Source: Jaltomata sinuosa (lineage: Eukaryota; Streptophyta; Magnoliopsida; Solanales; Solanaceae). From it: a DNA stretch of 64,000 nt. Positions 1-11,300 of the stretch are shown piece by piece. The first letter of the stretch is position 1. Each line of letters begins with the position of its first letter. The notes below the pieces were generated by a model. That model did not search any database. It was not told where the DNA came from and saw only the letters and a list, made by a program, of their open reading frames with translations. Made by a program: the position numbers and the translations under genes. The stretch covers positions 186,001 through 250,000 of the forward strand of contig QJPP01001724.1 of the NCBI GenBank assembly GCA_003996215.1, in the 5' to 3' direction.

Positions 1-192
1 TCTTCCCAGTATTCGGTCAATCGCAGCAATCTTCTCCTTAGCCTTGGCGGTCTGCTCCTTAATCTCCTTGGACCTAGCAAAGGTGATATCCATAAGTTGG
101 TCAACTCTTTCATGTTTTATATGGACTTCTTCCACTTCCTCCTGGATTCTCAGCATTCTCTCTTGCAGAATCACGGCTTCCATTTCAACCAT
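1..192 (-). pseudogene. Gag N-terminus of element A (partial, runs off the window)
   Basis: Reading leftward from an ATG at 192-190 the frame stays open for 64 codons to base 1. The peptide is rich in E, K, Q and I/L in heptad-like spacing (for example RMLRIQEEVEEVHIKHERVD), so a coiled coil is likely, as is usual for the N-terminal part of plant gypsy Gag. An in-frame stop lies just upstream (214-216). Position after ORF1 and after the PBS agrees with the Ogre order ORF1-gag. The Retrotrans_gag core and zinc knuckle would lie beyond the edge, so whether this gag is intact is unknown. It is typed as pseudogene because the element's ORF1 is broken. Confidence 0.55.
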
Positions 193-761
193 TCTTGAAA
201 GAACGAAGATTTTTAGGAAGTTTTTAGAAGGTTTTCAGGTTTTTCGGAGAAAAATGGAAGACTTGGAGTATTTTGGTCGGACTTTGTATAATAGGCTTTA
301 TATTTGCCTACGGTGTTCTAAAAAATTTGGCATGGAGTGGACCAATTTTCCTGATTCAAGCAATACACATAGCACATAAAGCAGTTTTATATTGCACATA
401 ATCATCGAGATAAACATCGAGTCCTAATTGGTGACCCTTTTTGTGCCAAGGGTAGGCCTAGCGTATTTGACAGAGGTATATGCCTTTAAATTGATACATT
501 ATCCCCAAAACATGCTTTCATTATTAATAGAAAGAGACAGAAGCCTCTACAACTAAATAGCAAGGGGAAACAAAAGAATGAAAACTAAAATGGTCCCACA
601 CAGGAGATAGAATAGGCAATCCCATGCAGGGGACAAAATAAGCAATCCCACGCAGGAGATAAAATAAGAAATCCAACGCAGGGGATAAAAACACAAAATC
701 CCACGCAGGGGAAAAATAGGCAATCCCACGCAGGGGACAAAATAAACAACCTAAAATGGTT
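193..761 (-). other. Element A spacer between ORF1 and gag
   Basis: Non-coding stretch on the element's sense strand. It holds the 26-bp repeat array (591-746) and, at about 360-500, a segment recognisably similar to 16,461-16,640 in element B (shared GCCAA-GGTAGGCCTA core and flanks). That similarity shows A and B are related elements with the same leader/spacer design. The plus-strand open frames here have no recognisable product. Confidence 0.6.
591..746. repeat. 26-bp tandem repeat, about 6 copies
   Basis: The core CCCACGCAGGGGA recurs with CAGG anchors at 601, 627, 653, 679, 706 and 731, a spacing of 25-27 bp. Copies differ at a few positions (CAGGGG or CAGGAG). The array sits in the ORF1-gag spacer of element A. 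Element B has only one recognisable, diverged copy at about 16,675-16,700, so copy number has changed between related elements. Confidence 0.85.
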
Positions 762-2392
762 CTAAGCGCCAGAAGGTCCTGCATCGGTTCTCTCTTGTTT
801 GGCTTTATCTACCTCTTGCCACATAAAATACCTATCCATGACAAAATTGGCCCCGGCCATCAAGGCTCTAGTCCCGGAGTCCATCCCTCATATGCTCTTG
901 ATTTGTTGATCCATGCGGTTGTCTAACTCAATTAAGCAATGTCTAGCATCTCCCAATTCTAGCCTAGTCCATTTAAATTCCTCCTTCAGGTATTGTATGG
1001 TCAGAGAATCCTCCCTATGTTGTAGGTGGTGTTCCACCTCACTCCTTGTGCATTGTTCTTCAAGTCTATGAAGTCAGATTTAGTGTTCAGACTCGACATA
1101 GACCACTCGACAAGGCACATTCGGTCCTGGTTCGATAGTCCCATCAAGGTTCTTTTTCATCCACTCTTTGTATGTGTCACTGCAAGGTGGATCTAACCTA
1201 TCTTCGGCCTTAGGTTCCTTGACTTTCTTTTTCCTCCATTCTTTTTTAGCCATATCTTTGAATGCTACCACACCGCCCTCATGATCGGTTATGAACTTGC
1301 CTATTTCTGCCACTTGGGATGTTCCTGCTTTAGCCCGAACTGTCTACGAACTCTAGCGGGGACATAAGGATGGGTTCCCCGAAGGCCTAAAAGTACAAAG
1401 AAAGGCAATATATTGCCTCGTGTGATGTACTTTCCCTGGTGGAGGTCTCTAATTACCCACTGAACATTATTATCCTTTAAGCTGCGAAACTGAGTGAACC
1501 AAAATCCTTGGTTGGGTTTCCACTTGTACTTATTTACGGTTAGCCATATGCTATAGGATGCGAAGTTATCCAACCTCATCGAGTGGTCCAACTCCTCGGT
1601 GTAGGAACATTTAAGTAGATGCTTGATATTCCACAATTGAAGGATTAAATTGCACCCTTGAAAGAATTGCTCTCCCTCTTGACATTTACCCAAAGCTCGG
1701 TAAATGTCGGCAAGTATCATGGAATCCAGCGTGTAATACTTTACGGAATACCCAAACTCGATTCCGTAGAAGATGGCGTGTGTAACCATGACTACACTCG
1801 GATGGATGGTATCGGTCAGTCCTTGCGAGAATACCATGGTTCCAATAAGGCTCACGATGAATGCGAAGACTCCTCAATTTTTCCAGTCTTCCTCGGATCC
1901 AAACTCATGACCAAACTTTTCAAAGGCGTTGAAGCGCTTGAACCTATAGTATAGCTTCCGAAAAGGTATGTTTGTTCCATCGATCCTTCCAAGCCAACTA
2001 TCGTCTTTGATCAAGAATGCCTCTTTGATTTGTTATCGGTCCCACACCTTTGGGAAGAGGGTATCCTTATATAGTGATCTTTTCCTTTTTTGACACATGC
2101 CTAGACTTTCATAGCTCGCAACCACTTCTTCGATGGTTGGGGTCAGTTCTACACTCCCAAATCGAAAAACCATATTTTTGTTATCCCAAAAGACGTTTAG
2201 GACTTGAATCATTTCGGGCCACGCCTTCATGTTCATGATAGAGGGTAAATATCCGATGTCCCTTCGGACCGAATTCCTATCATCTGTGTTCATGCATTCC
2301 CACCAAACTTTTAGGAGGTCATCGGGCTTTGTTACCATTCGAAATCTCCAAGCGGGACATGGTGGACCCATACTACAAAATAGATAAATCAA
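762..2392 (-). pseudogene. ORF1 of element A (DUF7745 / plant-mobile-domain-like), broken
   Basis: About 540 codons of decayed reading frame upstream of gag. From 2,392 to ~1,301 one frame runs through two in-frame stops (2,033-2,035 and near 1,878). A frameshift near 1,310 moves it to a second frame, which runs to 762 through stops at 1,080, just after it, and near 888. Recognisable parts are MGPPCPAWRFRMV near the start, FRFGSVELTPTIEEVVASYE (residues ~85-105), then NILPFFVLLGLRGTHPY and a charged C-terminal coiled coil (from ~1,050 to 762). The LTPTIEE and ITRGN..PFF motifs resemble the DUF7745/aminotransferase-like plant mobile domain proteins carried by plant gypsy elements; the family name is from memory. 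Its function in Ogre-type elements is unknown. Confidence 0.6.
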
Positions 2393-2928
2393 TTAAGGTC
2401 CCCTACCTCCTGGGTGATAATGGATACATTCAACGGCATATACTTTGTCAAAGCAAATAAGCATGTTCATCTGTAATTGACTCGTGGTCAATAGACACAA
2501 GGCGATCTTTCTAATGGGCCCAATACCCCTAAGGTATTGGGTCGTCCTAGGCAAATGCCTAAAATCGGGTTTTGGTTTAGATCTTCGCTAGGTGTCTAAG
2601 AGTTGGTTGTTTTGAAATAGACCGAATCCCAAGCGGACAACTTGGGTTGAGAATACGATAGCCATTTGACACATGACGTACCCGTAAACTATCGTATTCT
2701 CGAGAAAGTGTTTTTTTGTGGCGGGAGGCCATGGGAACATGAACTCCCCTAAATATAAATAAAATTGAGAGCCGTTTGGCAGAATATGTGATGATATGCA
2801 ATGACAATTATAATTTGCGAGAATTAAACGCATAAATTACAATTAACTACTTTACTAATTATTACAAACCCGAATAGTTAGTCACGTAGGTTAGGTACAA
2901 AAAATATGGTTAGAACCTAGTTGAATAA
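2393..2928 (-). other. Element A untranslated leader between PBS and ORF1
   Basis: No coding frame recognised. The part around 2,490-2,560 (CACAAGG..GATCTTTCTAATGG) is alignable by eye with 16,910-16,975 of element B, which marks the shared leader of the two elements. Short open frames at 2,577-2,833 are not supported as genes. Confidence 0.5.
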
Positions 2929-2946
2929 TCTCCAACAGGGTCGCCA
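2929..2946 (-). other. Primer binding site of element A (tRNA-Arg type)
   Basis: The minus-strand sequence TGGCGACCCTGTTGGAGA lies immediately inside the LTR. It pairs with the CCA-tailed 3' end of plant tRNA-Arg with a few mismatches, and matches element B's site (17,316-17,333) at 16 of 18 bases. tRNA-Arg priming is reported for Ogre elements, so this site helps to classify A and B. Confidence 0.75.
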
Positions 2947-5900
2947 TTTCTTTTTACATTTCTGTTTTGATCCTTTTTGGGCAAGGACGTGAAAAAAATG
3001 ACTTATTTATTGAAAATCATTTCGAAAATATAATTAAAGTTTTCAAAACGCTTTCAATTTAAAGAAAGAGTCACCACTTCGTTTTTATAAAGAAAAAACT
3101 AAAAAAAACTTATAAGAACTTTTAAAACCCCAAAACAGATAAAGGTTTCAAAAGTTAAGAGATTAAGGGTAAGGGTTCAGATTAATACTCTTGGAATGGT
3201 GTTAAGGCACCAAGAGTATCCGCTAACTCGCGGTTGCCCGGGCTTGTTTGAAAAGCTAACTTGTTGACTAACTTTTGAAAACGGGGGTTGATTTGTATGA
3301 AAAAAAAACATTTTGTTTTTATAAAGAGTTTATTTAAAAGGAGATAATATATATGAAAGAGTTGTTTTTACACATGAAGGAAAAAGAGTTGATACTTGAC
3401 AAAAATCTTTTACAATTAATATTAAAGATGTTTAAACAGAAACTTTGACTTTGTTTTCGGAATAATTCAACTAAGTTTACAAAGTCAGTCCAAGTTATAC
3501 ATTTAAGACTAATTAACAATTAAGAGTTTAAGACATAATTAAATTACTAACTAATCCTGTCCTAATTTCTAGTGCGTGGGTAATCTTTAGGCCCACCGCC
3601 GTTCTTTGGACTTGGTCCATTTCTCTTTCACTTTTCTTCCCTTTTTGGGTTGCTGCTGCTACTTGATACTTTGGGCATTGGCCTATTTTCTTCATTTAGT
3701 CCATTTGGACTATTTCCGCTGATGTGCGCTTGGGCTTAGCCCATTTTCCTTTGGCTGCTGCTGCTTCTTTTCAATAACTCAGCCCTTTTGGGCTTAATCA
3801 AGCTGGACCAACGGACGGTATTGGGCTAGGCCCAACTAGAAGATACAGGGAGGAATTTTGGGAGTCCAATTGGACTCCAACAGATTTTATGCATAAAAAG
3901 GAAATAAAATAAGGATTAGCAGATATCTTATATAAATTAAGCAAGAGTAATTAAGCAATATATAAATTTCATAATTAAAGAAATATTTCCTAACGACCAA
4001 TTTACCAATACACACGGGATTTCATACAAAGTTAAAACATGTGAAACAAAGACTCATGAAGGCTATTCCCTTTTCCAGAAATCAAGAGGAATAAGGGGTT
4101 GGTTCAAATAAGTCACTTATACACAAGTTTGAAAGGAAAGAGCGTGGCATGGTATCATAGATGCACAAATCAGACTCAATACACTTGACCATATTCAATG
4201 TCTAAGCTAGGGAGTTTAACATGCTAAAATGCAGATTTGAATCACCTAAAGGACTCTTGTAATCAGAAGAGTAGCACAATTCATTCAACATGGAAGACTT
4301 ATTTCAATATCACATATCACCAAATGGAGGTAAATTAGAAGAAAACAAGAAGGCCAGGTAGATTTTTAGACACCAATTACTAGTATAACTAGTTGAAAAT
4401 CATATTAGAACATAGGGGAGGGATATATAAGGGGGATGTTATCATGGTAAATACGAGAGTCATTTCACAGTTCATACATGTAACATAGGCAGAACAAATT
4501 AGACTCAAAGAGAGTGAAAAAGGGAAGGGAAAGATGAAAACGGATAAAAAACTAAAGAGATTAAAGAGATTAAGAACAACAAGAAGGGTAAAGCATTTCA
4601 TGAACAAAACCAGACATAAGTCCTACTAACAGATTCATACTCATATTTATAACATTTGCATAACGTATAGGTCAAACATAAAATAGTGAAACCATGGGGT
4701 TTCTACAGGCAAAGGGAAGCAGTGTTAAAATATGATAACAGACATCCATTTAGACATGAATAAACAACATTAGTACATAACCAATACATACATGAAATAG
4801 CAATATTTAGACAGGCTTAGTAAAACAAAATAGGAGCATGATTATGACAAAGGTTAGGGGAAAAACAAGAGAATAGATCAAACATTTCATAAACAAAACA
4901 GGGTAGATTTTACATCATTTAGCAACAAACTTGACTAAAAACTTATACTTACCCCTACTGTTTACACAAACAGTGAAAACCATGTTGTTTCTAAGAAAAA
5001 TTGCTACTCAAAATCACAATAATAACATCCTAAAATCGAAACACATATCATAATATAGCAAACAAGATAAGAAATCCACATTTTTACTCAGCATTGAACA
5101 TTACACAACAAAAGAAAAGAAAAGGAAACAGTAATGAGAGGTGGATGAGGATTATACCTTTTTTAGGACAACAACTTGTACCTTGAACCTCACCGGAATG
5201 TTTCAACACCACTGGATTAATAAAAAACTACTTAGAACTCAAATTTTTTAGTGATTATTTCCAAACCAGCTTACCGGTTTTGTGAGGTTAGAGAATCGAT
5301 TCTCCAGAACCCCCAATATTTCCCCAAAATTAGCTTCTTTCACATGCAGCTAGGGGGGGTATTTATAGGATAAATCAGGATAAAAGGGGAGGGGGACAAA
5401 GGGGTTTCTTAGGGATTTTGCTGAGGAATTCAAATTCCTCAGCTAAAGCAATGTTCACACCAACAACTTGTACGAATTTGTACAAGTTTTTGCGGACTTA
5501 GCGGAAGGGGTGATATCTGGTGGGTTCTAGAATCTTCTAGACTTGCCAGCGCACCTTTTGACGGAGAAAAATGGACGGAAAATGGAAATGTTAGAGGGGT
5601 TTAGGGGTTGAAGTTGTGAGCAACATTGAAGGTTGTTGCTGGGGTTAGGGTTGTTATTTTTGAGAATGACAAGAGGGTGAAGGACGGGGAGGTGCACTAG
5701 ATTGCTGAGGTGTTGTACAAAGCGCGTTGCTTCGTACAACAAGGGAGACGACGCATGAGAGAAATAGAGGATAGAGATAGAAGCGGCTAGGGTTTCTGTA
5801 GTGTTAAACGAAGAAGGAGAGAGAAGAAGGGGTCTGTTTGGTTGAGTTTTGAGATATAAAGGGGAGAATGGAGGTGTGATAAGGCGGATAGAAGGGTTTG

Positions 5901-6531
5901 GGTTGGTTGGGTCGGGTCTTAAGCGGGTTAGGGGTTTTTGGACTGGGCTGGGGCAATTAAAAGAGGACTGGACTGAGCGGGTCGGGGATTTTGGGGCCCA
6001 AACAGCTTAAATATTAAGGGGTTATAAGGGTGAGTTTAGATTGTGGCCACATTTGCAAAATGTGGTCACTTTAGGTTTAGAAAATAGCCAATTTGGTGAA
6101 GAATAAGTAAAATTCGGCTAAAATTGAAATAACAGGTTAAGGGATGAGTCAATTTAAATTAATTTAGTTCTTTAATAAACTGAAACAATTTAAAATAATT
6201 ATCATATTTGACACATAATCAATTCTTTAATTAATTATAAAATTAATTTTTCGATTAACTCTTATTTGAAGTAATTTTGGAGGAAAATTACATGCTTAGT
6301 CTTTTAAAGAGATTTTCTTATGAAATCAAATTTTAATAATTCTTTAAGTAATTTTAAATAAATTTCACATATTGAAATATGAAGAATATAAATCATTACT
6401 CAGAACTATTGGTAAAGCTGGTTTGAAAATATTTTGTTCTTTTCGATAAAATAATTATTTCAAAAATTATTTAAAATTTAGAAAGCTCCAAATTAATTTA
6501 CAATGTGGCGGGTAAAAATTGGGTGTGAACA
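2947..6531 (-). repeat. 5' LTR of element A (~3.6 kb)
   Basis: On the minus strand it begins TGTTCACACCC at 6,531 and ends just before the tRNA-Arg PBS; the exact 3' edge is uncertain by a few bases. A TATA-like motif (minus strand, 5,360-5,370, CTATAAATA) lies in it. The opening TGTTSACACCCAATTTTTACC is shared with the LTRs of element B, so the two families have common LTR ends, but I see little similarity across the rest. Open frames inside are short and lack recognisable domains. Confidence 0.7.
5360..5370 (-). promoter_or_regulatory. Possible TATA box in LTR of element A
   Basis: TCCTATAAATA read on the minus strand, about 1.17 kb inside the LTR start. In element B a TATATAA motif sits at a comparable distance (7,231-7,238 and 20,229-20,237). 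Inferred to be the core promoter of the element; no start site can be seen from sequence. Confidence 0.35.
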
Positions 6532-8324
6532 CATATCATTGAGTTTTTCTTCATCCCTAAATCTCGTCTTGTAAATAGAATCCAGGAGTAAAACTCAAAT
6601 AGCCTCTTCCCTTCATTGACATATTCTGCTTGACTTTAAAGGTCAAGCGAATCCCTGGGGAGTCCTTAGCTCAAACAACCTATTTAAACCAAACTTTAAA
6701 CCACTTTCTCTATTACGTAAATGTGACATCAAACTTCACCTACCCACAAAGATATGAACGAAATTCAAACACTAAAACTAAAATAGTAACAAGCACCATA
6801 GAGCAAAAAATATTAAAAAGAAAACAAAGAAATGACTTTAAATAATATCACCACCCCATCAAAGCTTCAATCATACAATTAGATTCTAACTCTCATTCGT
6901 GAATTATCACCCCATGAAATCAAGTCTCACACAAAAATAATTTATTCCAACACCAACAAAACCAAATATGTTTGAATAGAGAAAGTGTTAAACAAATAAA
7001 ATTACATGTTTGTGAGCAGCGACTGGAATACAAGCTTTTATCGGAGAATATGTTACCACCATCGGAGTTTGAACGATATATTACCGGGACTGAGAATTTT
7101 CTCTTATGGAAATGAAAGAAAAACCTTGGGTTTTAAGTCATAAACTCTTGAGTCTTTAGGCCAAAGAATGACTCTCCAAGGGACCTAAAAATTATTCAAA
7201 AGTCATCCCCTCTTCAAATAAACCTTTGTGGTTTATATAGTGGAATTCGAGAATGAATTGGGGGGAAAACAAAGGGTATTTCTCAGAATTTCACTCGAGG
7301 GAAATTCGAATTTGAATTCTGGATTCTTGGTAAGAAAGAAGGAGTAGTCCATGTATGTACTATCTCAGTACAATTTGAGAGATTTTTACCGTAATTTTAG
7401 GGAGAGGAACGTTAAAAGGAGACAACTGGAGCTTCTAGGTTGTTCTAGAACCTGGACAACTCATGATTCATACGATGGACAGAGACGAGGTGACCAATAA
7501 CGGAGGGTAACGATTTTTAGTGACTTGAGAGAGATTTGGGGCGTCATTTGCTGATGATTTTGGTTGTCGTTTGGTAGTTGTTATTGACGGAGAGTTCATC
7601 TTGGTTTGTTGTTTAGAGGAAGAAGAGGAAAAGATAAGGGGTCGTTTAGTGTATCTACTAATGATACCAAGAAGGAGAAGAGGTAATAAGGGTGTATTTG
7701 TCTAGGCTGGACCGGGTCATAGATTTGGGCTGAGGGAAAAACATTGGGCTTGGGGGAAATTAATTTCTGGTGGGCTAAGGTAAGTTGAAATGGAGAGTTG
7801 AAATTTGGTTTAAGAGCTGGCCACTTTGCTTTGCAAATGTGGCCATATTTGATTGAAACAGTAACCAAATTAATTTAAATGATATCCAAATCGAATAAGT
7901 TAAAGAACTTAGGCCGAACTTGAAATGAAATGAATTAAATCTTAATCAATTATGAGCTTCTAGCTTTAATAAATAAGAATAATTATTCTATTAAAACATA
8001 ATTAACTCGTTCAAAATCAAAGGCTTAATCATACAATCATTTCTTGATTTTAAATCAATTTGAGAAAAATGTAGAATTTTTCAACTTTAAACATGGTTTT
8101 CATTAAAAATAAGTTCTTAAAAAATTTCTTTGAATGAAACTTTATACTTATATATAATTAAATACAAAAGATACATATTTCACCTAAAATGACTAAATCA
8201 ACCTCAAATTAATTTTGCAAACCTTTAAAATTTTATATAAACAAATATTTATTTCAAAATTGTTTTAAAATATAGAAGATCGAATGTTAACTAAGAATGT
8301 GGAGGGTAAAATTGAGTGTCAACA
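6532..8324 (-). repeat. 3' LTR of element B, 5' portion, cut by element A
   Basis: Begins TGTTGACACTC (minus strand) at 8,324 and aligns by eye along its whole length with 19,529-21,300. For example, both contain TTTATATAG with GGAATTCGAG, and both end at ATATCATTGAG. At 6,531/6,532 homology stops because element A's LTR begins. The rest of this LTR should resume to the left of the window. Confidence 0.85.
7231..7238 (-). promoter_or_regulatory. TATA box in 3' LTR copy of element B
   Basis: CTATATAAAC on the minus strand, conserved in the 5' LTR at 20,229-20,237 with the same flanks (GAATTCC upstream on the sense strand). Conservation in both LTRs only shows common descent; the promoter role is inferred from the match to the plant TATA consensus. 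Confidence 0.4.
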
Positions 8325-8325
8325 A

Positions 8326-8342
8326 CTGCCCCTCCTTTTTGG
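8326..8342 (-). other. Polypurine tract of element B
   Basis: The minus strand reads AAAAAGGAGGGGCAG directly before the 3' LTR start TGTTGACA. Purine-rich tracts at this place prime plus-strand DNA synthesis in LTR retrotransposons. Together with the PBS at 17,316-17,333 it fixes the limits of B's internal region at 8,325-17,333. Confidence 0.75.
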
Positions 8343-9640
8343 TAGGGTGAGTGCAAGGAACCCTGGGCAAAAGCAATTGACGTTTCCAATTTTATCCGAC
8401 CACAAATTGGTGTTTAGAAAGCGGTTGGTATTTGCATGAATTTCAAGGAATTATGACCGAACTCTAGTATCGAGTTTCCTACATATCTTAGGTTACATGA
8501 GAATTCAGGCCACTTGTAGTTCAAAACGCTTGATTTTATGCGTGATTTTAAAAGCAATCCCAAAAGCTATCCCGATTTCAGATCAAAGAGAGACCAAAAA
8601 GCTAGAGAATAAGAGGATTGGGGGGAGTTTGAAATGCAGCTGAGTTTTCAACATAGAGCCCTCCTACATATCCCAAGACTCAGGGAATCAGGCTGCTTGT
8701 AGTTCGACTCAATCGGTGAAAAAGATAATCTTTATGTTTAAGATAACCTTTGGCTCGGGATCAGTGAAAAGTAATCAAATTATAGAAAAGTGGCTTATAA
8801 TTATATCAATTATAAATGTGGGGCCCTCCCATCCATAGATAAGAGCTACATGGATATAATTTCCAAAGATCAAGGTGTATTGTCACTCGAATTTGAATAG
8901 AAGTAATATTGCTTCCAGTGTGAGTTCTGAAAATACTCTTGATGCAAAACTAAGACCCAACGATAGGAAATGCCCACATGCCTTCTGATAGGGGTGTGGT
9001 TTGATGATGGTAGAAGTCGTTCCCATCTTACGTCAAAAGAGTTTGGTATTCCTCTTCGGACTATATCCCAGTTTGTTGCTAAGAAAACGTTCCACGTTGT
9101 GATGCATCCTTTTTAGTGTAGTCTGCACCTGTGATTTTGTTTTGAGAATTTCATCCTTCTTGGATGCTCTCGGTAAAATCTCAAAGCAAAAATATTAGTA
9201 GTAACATAATTTCATTTGGAGAGATAGTTCTTTTGACATACCTCATCCTTGGATTATGTCTGACTTCTGTGTTGTGACATCTTTTTTACGTGATCTGCAC
9301 CTATTGTTCTGGTTTGAGATTTACATCCTCTCGGATGCTCTCGACAATATTTTGAAACAATATTGTTAGCAGTAAATTAGCTCAAAAAGGAGAGATAACT
9401 CTTATACCTCATTTTCGAATATGTTGGTTTCTGAAAAAGTTGTCATCCTTTCTTTTTCTTGTCTTAGGAAATAATGACTTATGTGATAAGTAGACATGAA
9501 AGATTTTCATAGCCATCGAATAGGATTGCCTTTGTGGTGGTTGGACATGATGATCTTTGAATATGAAGACATTTGTAGCCCTTTGCAATGTAACGGTCCT
9601 TGTAACCATTTATAGCAACTTGGCAGTGTTGAGGTCCTGG
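8343..9640 (-). other. Element B 3' untranslated region, proximal part
   Basis: No protein recognised in any frame. It contains at least two related segments of about 150 bp (9,104-9,260 and 9,270-9,410). They share a run around CTGCACCT, GGATGCTCTCGG and GGAGAGATA, i.e. a diverged duplication. Another pair of similar passages (8,455-8,540 and 8,640-8,720) shares CCTACATAT..CAGG..CTTGTAGTTC. The region is part of the repeat-rich 3' region of B. Confidence 0.5.
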
Positions 9641-9850
9641 TGCATATTTTTGTTGCTGTAACTAAGACACCTTGCGCATTTCTGTTGTTGCGACTTAGAA
9701 GTGTTTAGGTTTGTGCATTCCCATTACTGCAACTTAACTACTTTGCGCATTCCCATTGTTGTGACATAGAAGTGTTGAGATTTGTGTATTACCATTTCTA
9801 CGACTTAAGCACTTTGCACATTCCCATTGTTGCAGCTTAGAAATGTTAGA
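9640..9850. repeat. Tandem repeat with ~71-bp period, first block
   Basis: GCGCATT/GTGCATT anchors fall at 9,674, 9,713, 9,745, 9,784 and 9,816, alternating 39 and 32 bp. The array is therefore a 71-bp unit built of two similar half-units, each of the form G-GCATTCCCATTGTTGCGACTTA. The same half-units reappear at 11,085-11,300. Confidence 0.75.
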
Positions 9851-9989
9851 TAAGCTAACTATAATGAGGTGGATTGCTCGACAATGCAAAAAATAGGCAT
9901 ATCATAGTGACAGAGTTAGGCTAATTATTGTAATGCAAAATGAAACATGCATGCAATAAGCCTAATAATCACTTTCTAGGGTGGACAAC

Positions 9990-10260
9990 CTAAACTAGCA
10001 AACTAAGCATCATTTTATTTAATATATAAATATACCAATAGGGGTGGATGTCTCCACATGAATATGCCACTTATTGGGTGGACGCCCCAACACAATTTCA
10101 AGTATAGGCCCACGAGTGGGCAAGCAAATACCTAGATCACTTATAGGGTGGACGACCCAACATAACTCTCGATCGGGTACGCAAACATATAGAATGCTTA
10201 TGGGGTGGTCGGCCTAATATCATACGTGGCTCTCGTAGCCATTCGTAACTACTTCGCGAT
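9990..10260. repeat. Diverged repeat with GGGTGGACG motifs
   Basis: GGGTGGATG, GGGTGGACGC, GGGTGGACGAC and GGGGTGGTCGG recur at about 10,042, 10,076, 10,146 and 10,202, each followed by CC-AACA or CC-AATA. Spacing is irregular, so this is a looser, older repeat than its neighbours. No coding frame is recognised. Confidence 0.45.
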
Positions 10261-10449
10261 AAGCAGGCTAATAGCTTTCGCAACTATCAGATAGGACTGC
10301 CTTCATTGGTAGTTGAATGTGGCGATTCTTCGGATGTGATGATCTTTTTGGATGTCTGAATATGCTGGTTTTTGTGAACGATAATAGTACCTTCTGATAC
10401 GATAGGCCTCTCAGCCATCGGTGATAATCTTTGCATATGACTTTGGGTA

Positions 10450-11010
10450 AACCTTGCGTATCTTTCGTAGTGACGCGACTAAAAGATATCCCTTGAATTA
10501 TCAAACCTCAGGTAATTTTGCACATCATCTAACTTTAGATAGAGGCGTATTATAGATTTCCCTCGAATTATCTGCTTTTGAATAATCTTGCACATCATCC
10601 GACCTTGGATAGAGGTGGCTTACATATATCCTTTTAGTTGCAAGTTTTTGAGCAATCCTGCACTTTTATTCAATTTTGGATGTACCGCGACTTATTGATT
10701 ATTCTTGAATTGTTAGCCTTCGGGTAGTCTTGCACATAATCAACTTGGATATGACGTGGCTTATAGATAACCCTTGGACTGTCAATTTTTAGTAGTCTTG
10801 CACTTTTATCCAATTTCCGATATTATTGCGACTTACAAATTACCCTTGAACTACCAACTCAAAAGAGACCTTGCACACTATCCAGTTTTAGATATCGCTG
10901 CATCTTATAGATATCTCTTAGGTTGTACAATCTTAGGCAATCTTGCACACTATCCAGTTTCAGACATAGTTGTGGCTTACAGACGACCTTTGGGCTACCA
11001 ACTTTGGGGA
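10450..11010. repeat. ~70-bp tandem repeat, about 8 diverged copies
   Basis: A TTGCAC (or near) anchor followed by CC-A-TTT-GATA occurs at 10,453, 10,518, 10,588, 10,658, 10,730, 10,798, 10,871 and 10,943, a spacing of 65-73 bp. Each unit also has a GGCTTA-AGAT-CCCTTG-A-T part. The array lies in the 3' region of element B, upstream of its 3' LTR. Such hypervariable 3' regions have been described in plant LTR elements including Ogre as a source of satellite DNA. Confidence 0.8.
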
Positions 11011-11084
11011 AATAGTTCATCGTCCGATTTTCCATGGCATTTTATCATATATTTCTTTAATGCTTGTGGCAAAAATCATTTGAT

Positions 11085-11300
11085 CCTGTGACTGCATATG
11101 CATTTTCATTGCTATGACTTGAACACTCTGCACATTCCCATTGTTTTGGCTTATAAGTGTAATGTGCATTCCCGTTGCTGCGACATAGACACCTTGCGCA
11201 TTCCCATTGTTGCGACTTAGAAGTGCCATGATTTGTGCATTCCTGTTGCTGTGACTTAAACACTTTGCACATTCCCATTATTGTGGCTTACAAGTGTTAG
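11085..11300. repeat. Tandem repeat with ~71-bp period, second block
   Basis: Anchors at 11,130, 11,164, 11,196, 11,235 and 11,267, with spacings 34, 32, 39 and 32 bp. The half-units are the same as in 9,640-9,850 (GC-CATTCCCATTGTTG-GACTTA). The intervening 70-bp array of different sequence therefore sits inside, or was flanked by, a split older array. Confidence 0.75.

Larger units (their letters stand above)
1..6531 (-). mobile_element. Element A: Ogre/Tat-like Ty3/gypsy retrotransposon, 5' half
   Basis: Seen: a minus-strand element running off the left edge. In element order it has a 5' LTR (6,531 down to ~2,947), a primer binding site complementary to a tRNA-Arg 3' end (2,929-2,946), an ORF1 pseudogene (2,392 down to 762), a spacer with 26-bp repeats, and the start of gag (192 down to 1). 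Known: an extra ORF before gag, multi-kilobase LTRs and a tRNA-Arg primer are hallmarks of Ogre elements of the Tat lineage. The LTR begins TGTTCACACCC at 6,531 and abuts sequence of element B's 3' LTR, so A inserted into B. The right-hand copy of its target duplication would be CATAT (6,532-6,536); the partner lies outside the window. Protease, RT, integrase and 3' LTR are not in the window. Confidence 0.8.

Noticed and set aside
44..379. Plus-strand open frame of 111 codons at the left edge
   Set aside because: It overlaps the minus-strand gag start of element A on the other strand; it is serine/isoleucine-rich without domain and is a shadow frame.
7596..7868. 90-codon minus-strand frame in the LTR of B (also 20,464-20,739)
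   Set aside because: Present in both LTR copies but with differing ends and no domain; LTR sequence, not a gene.
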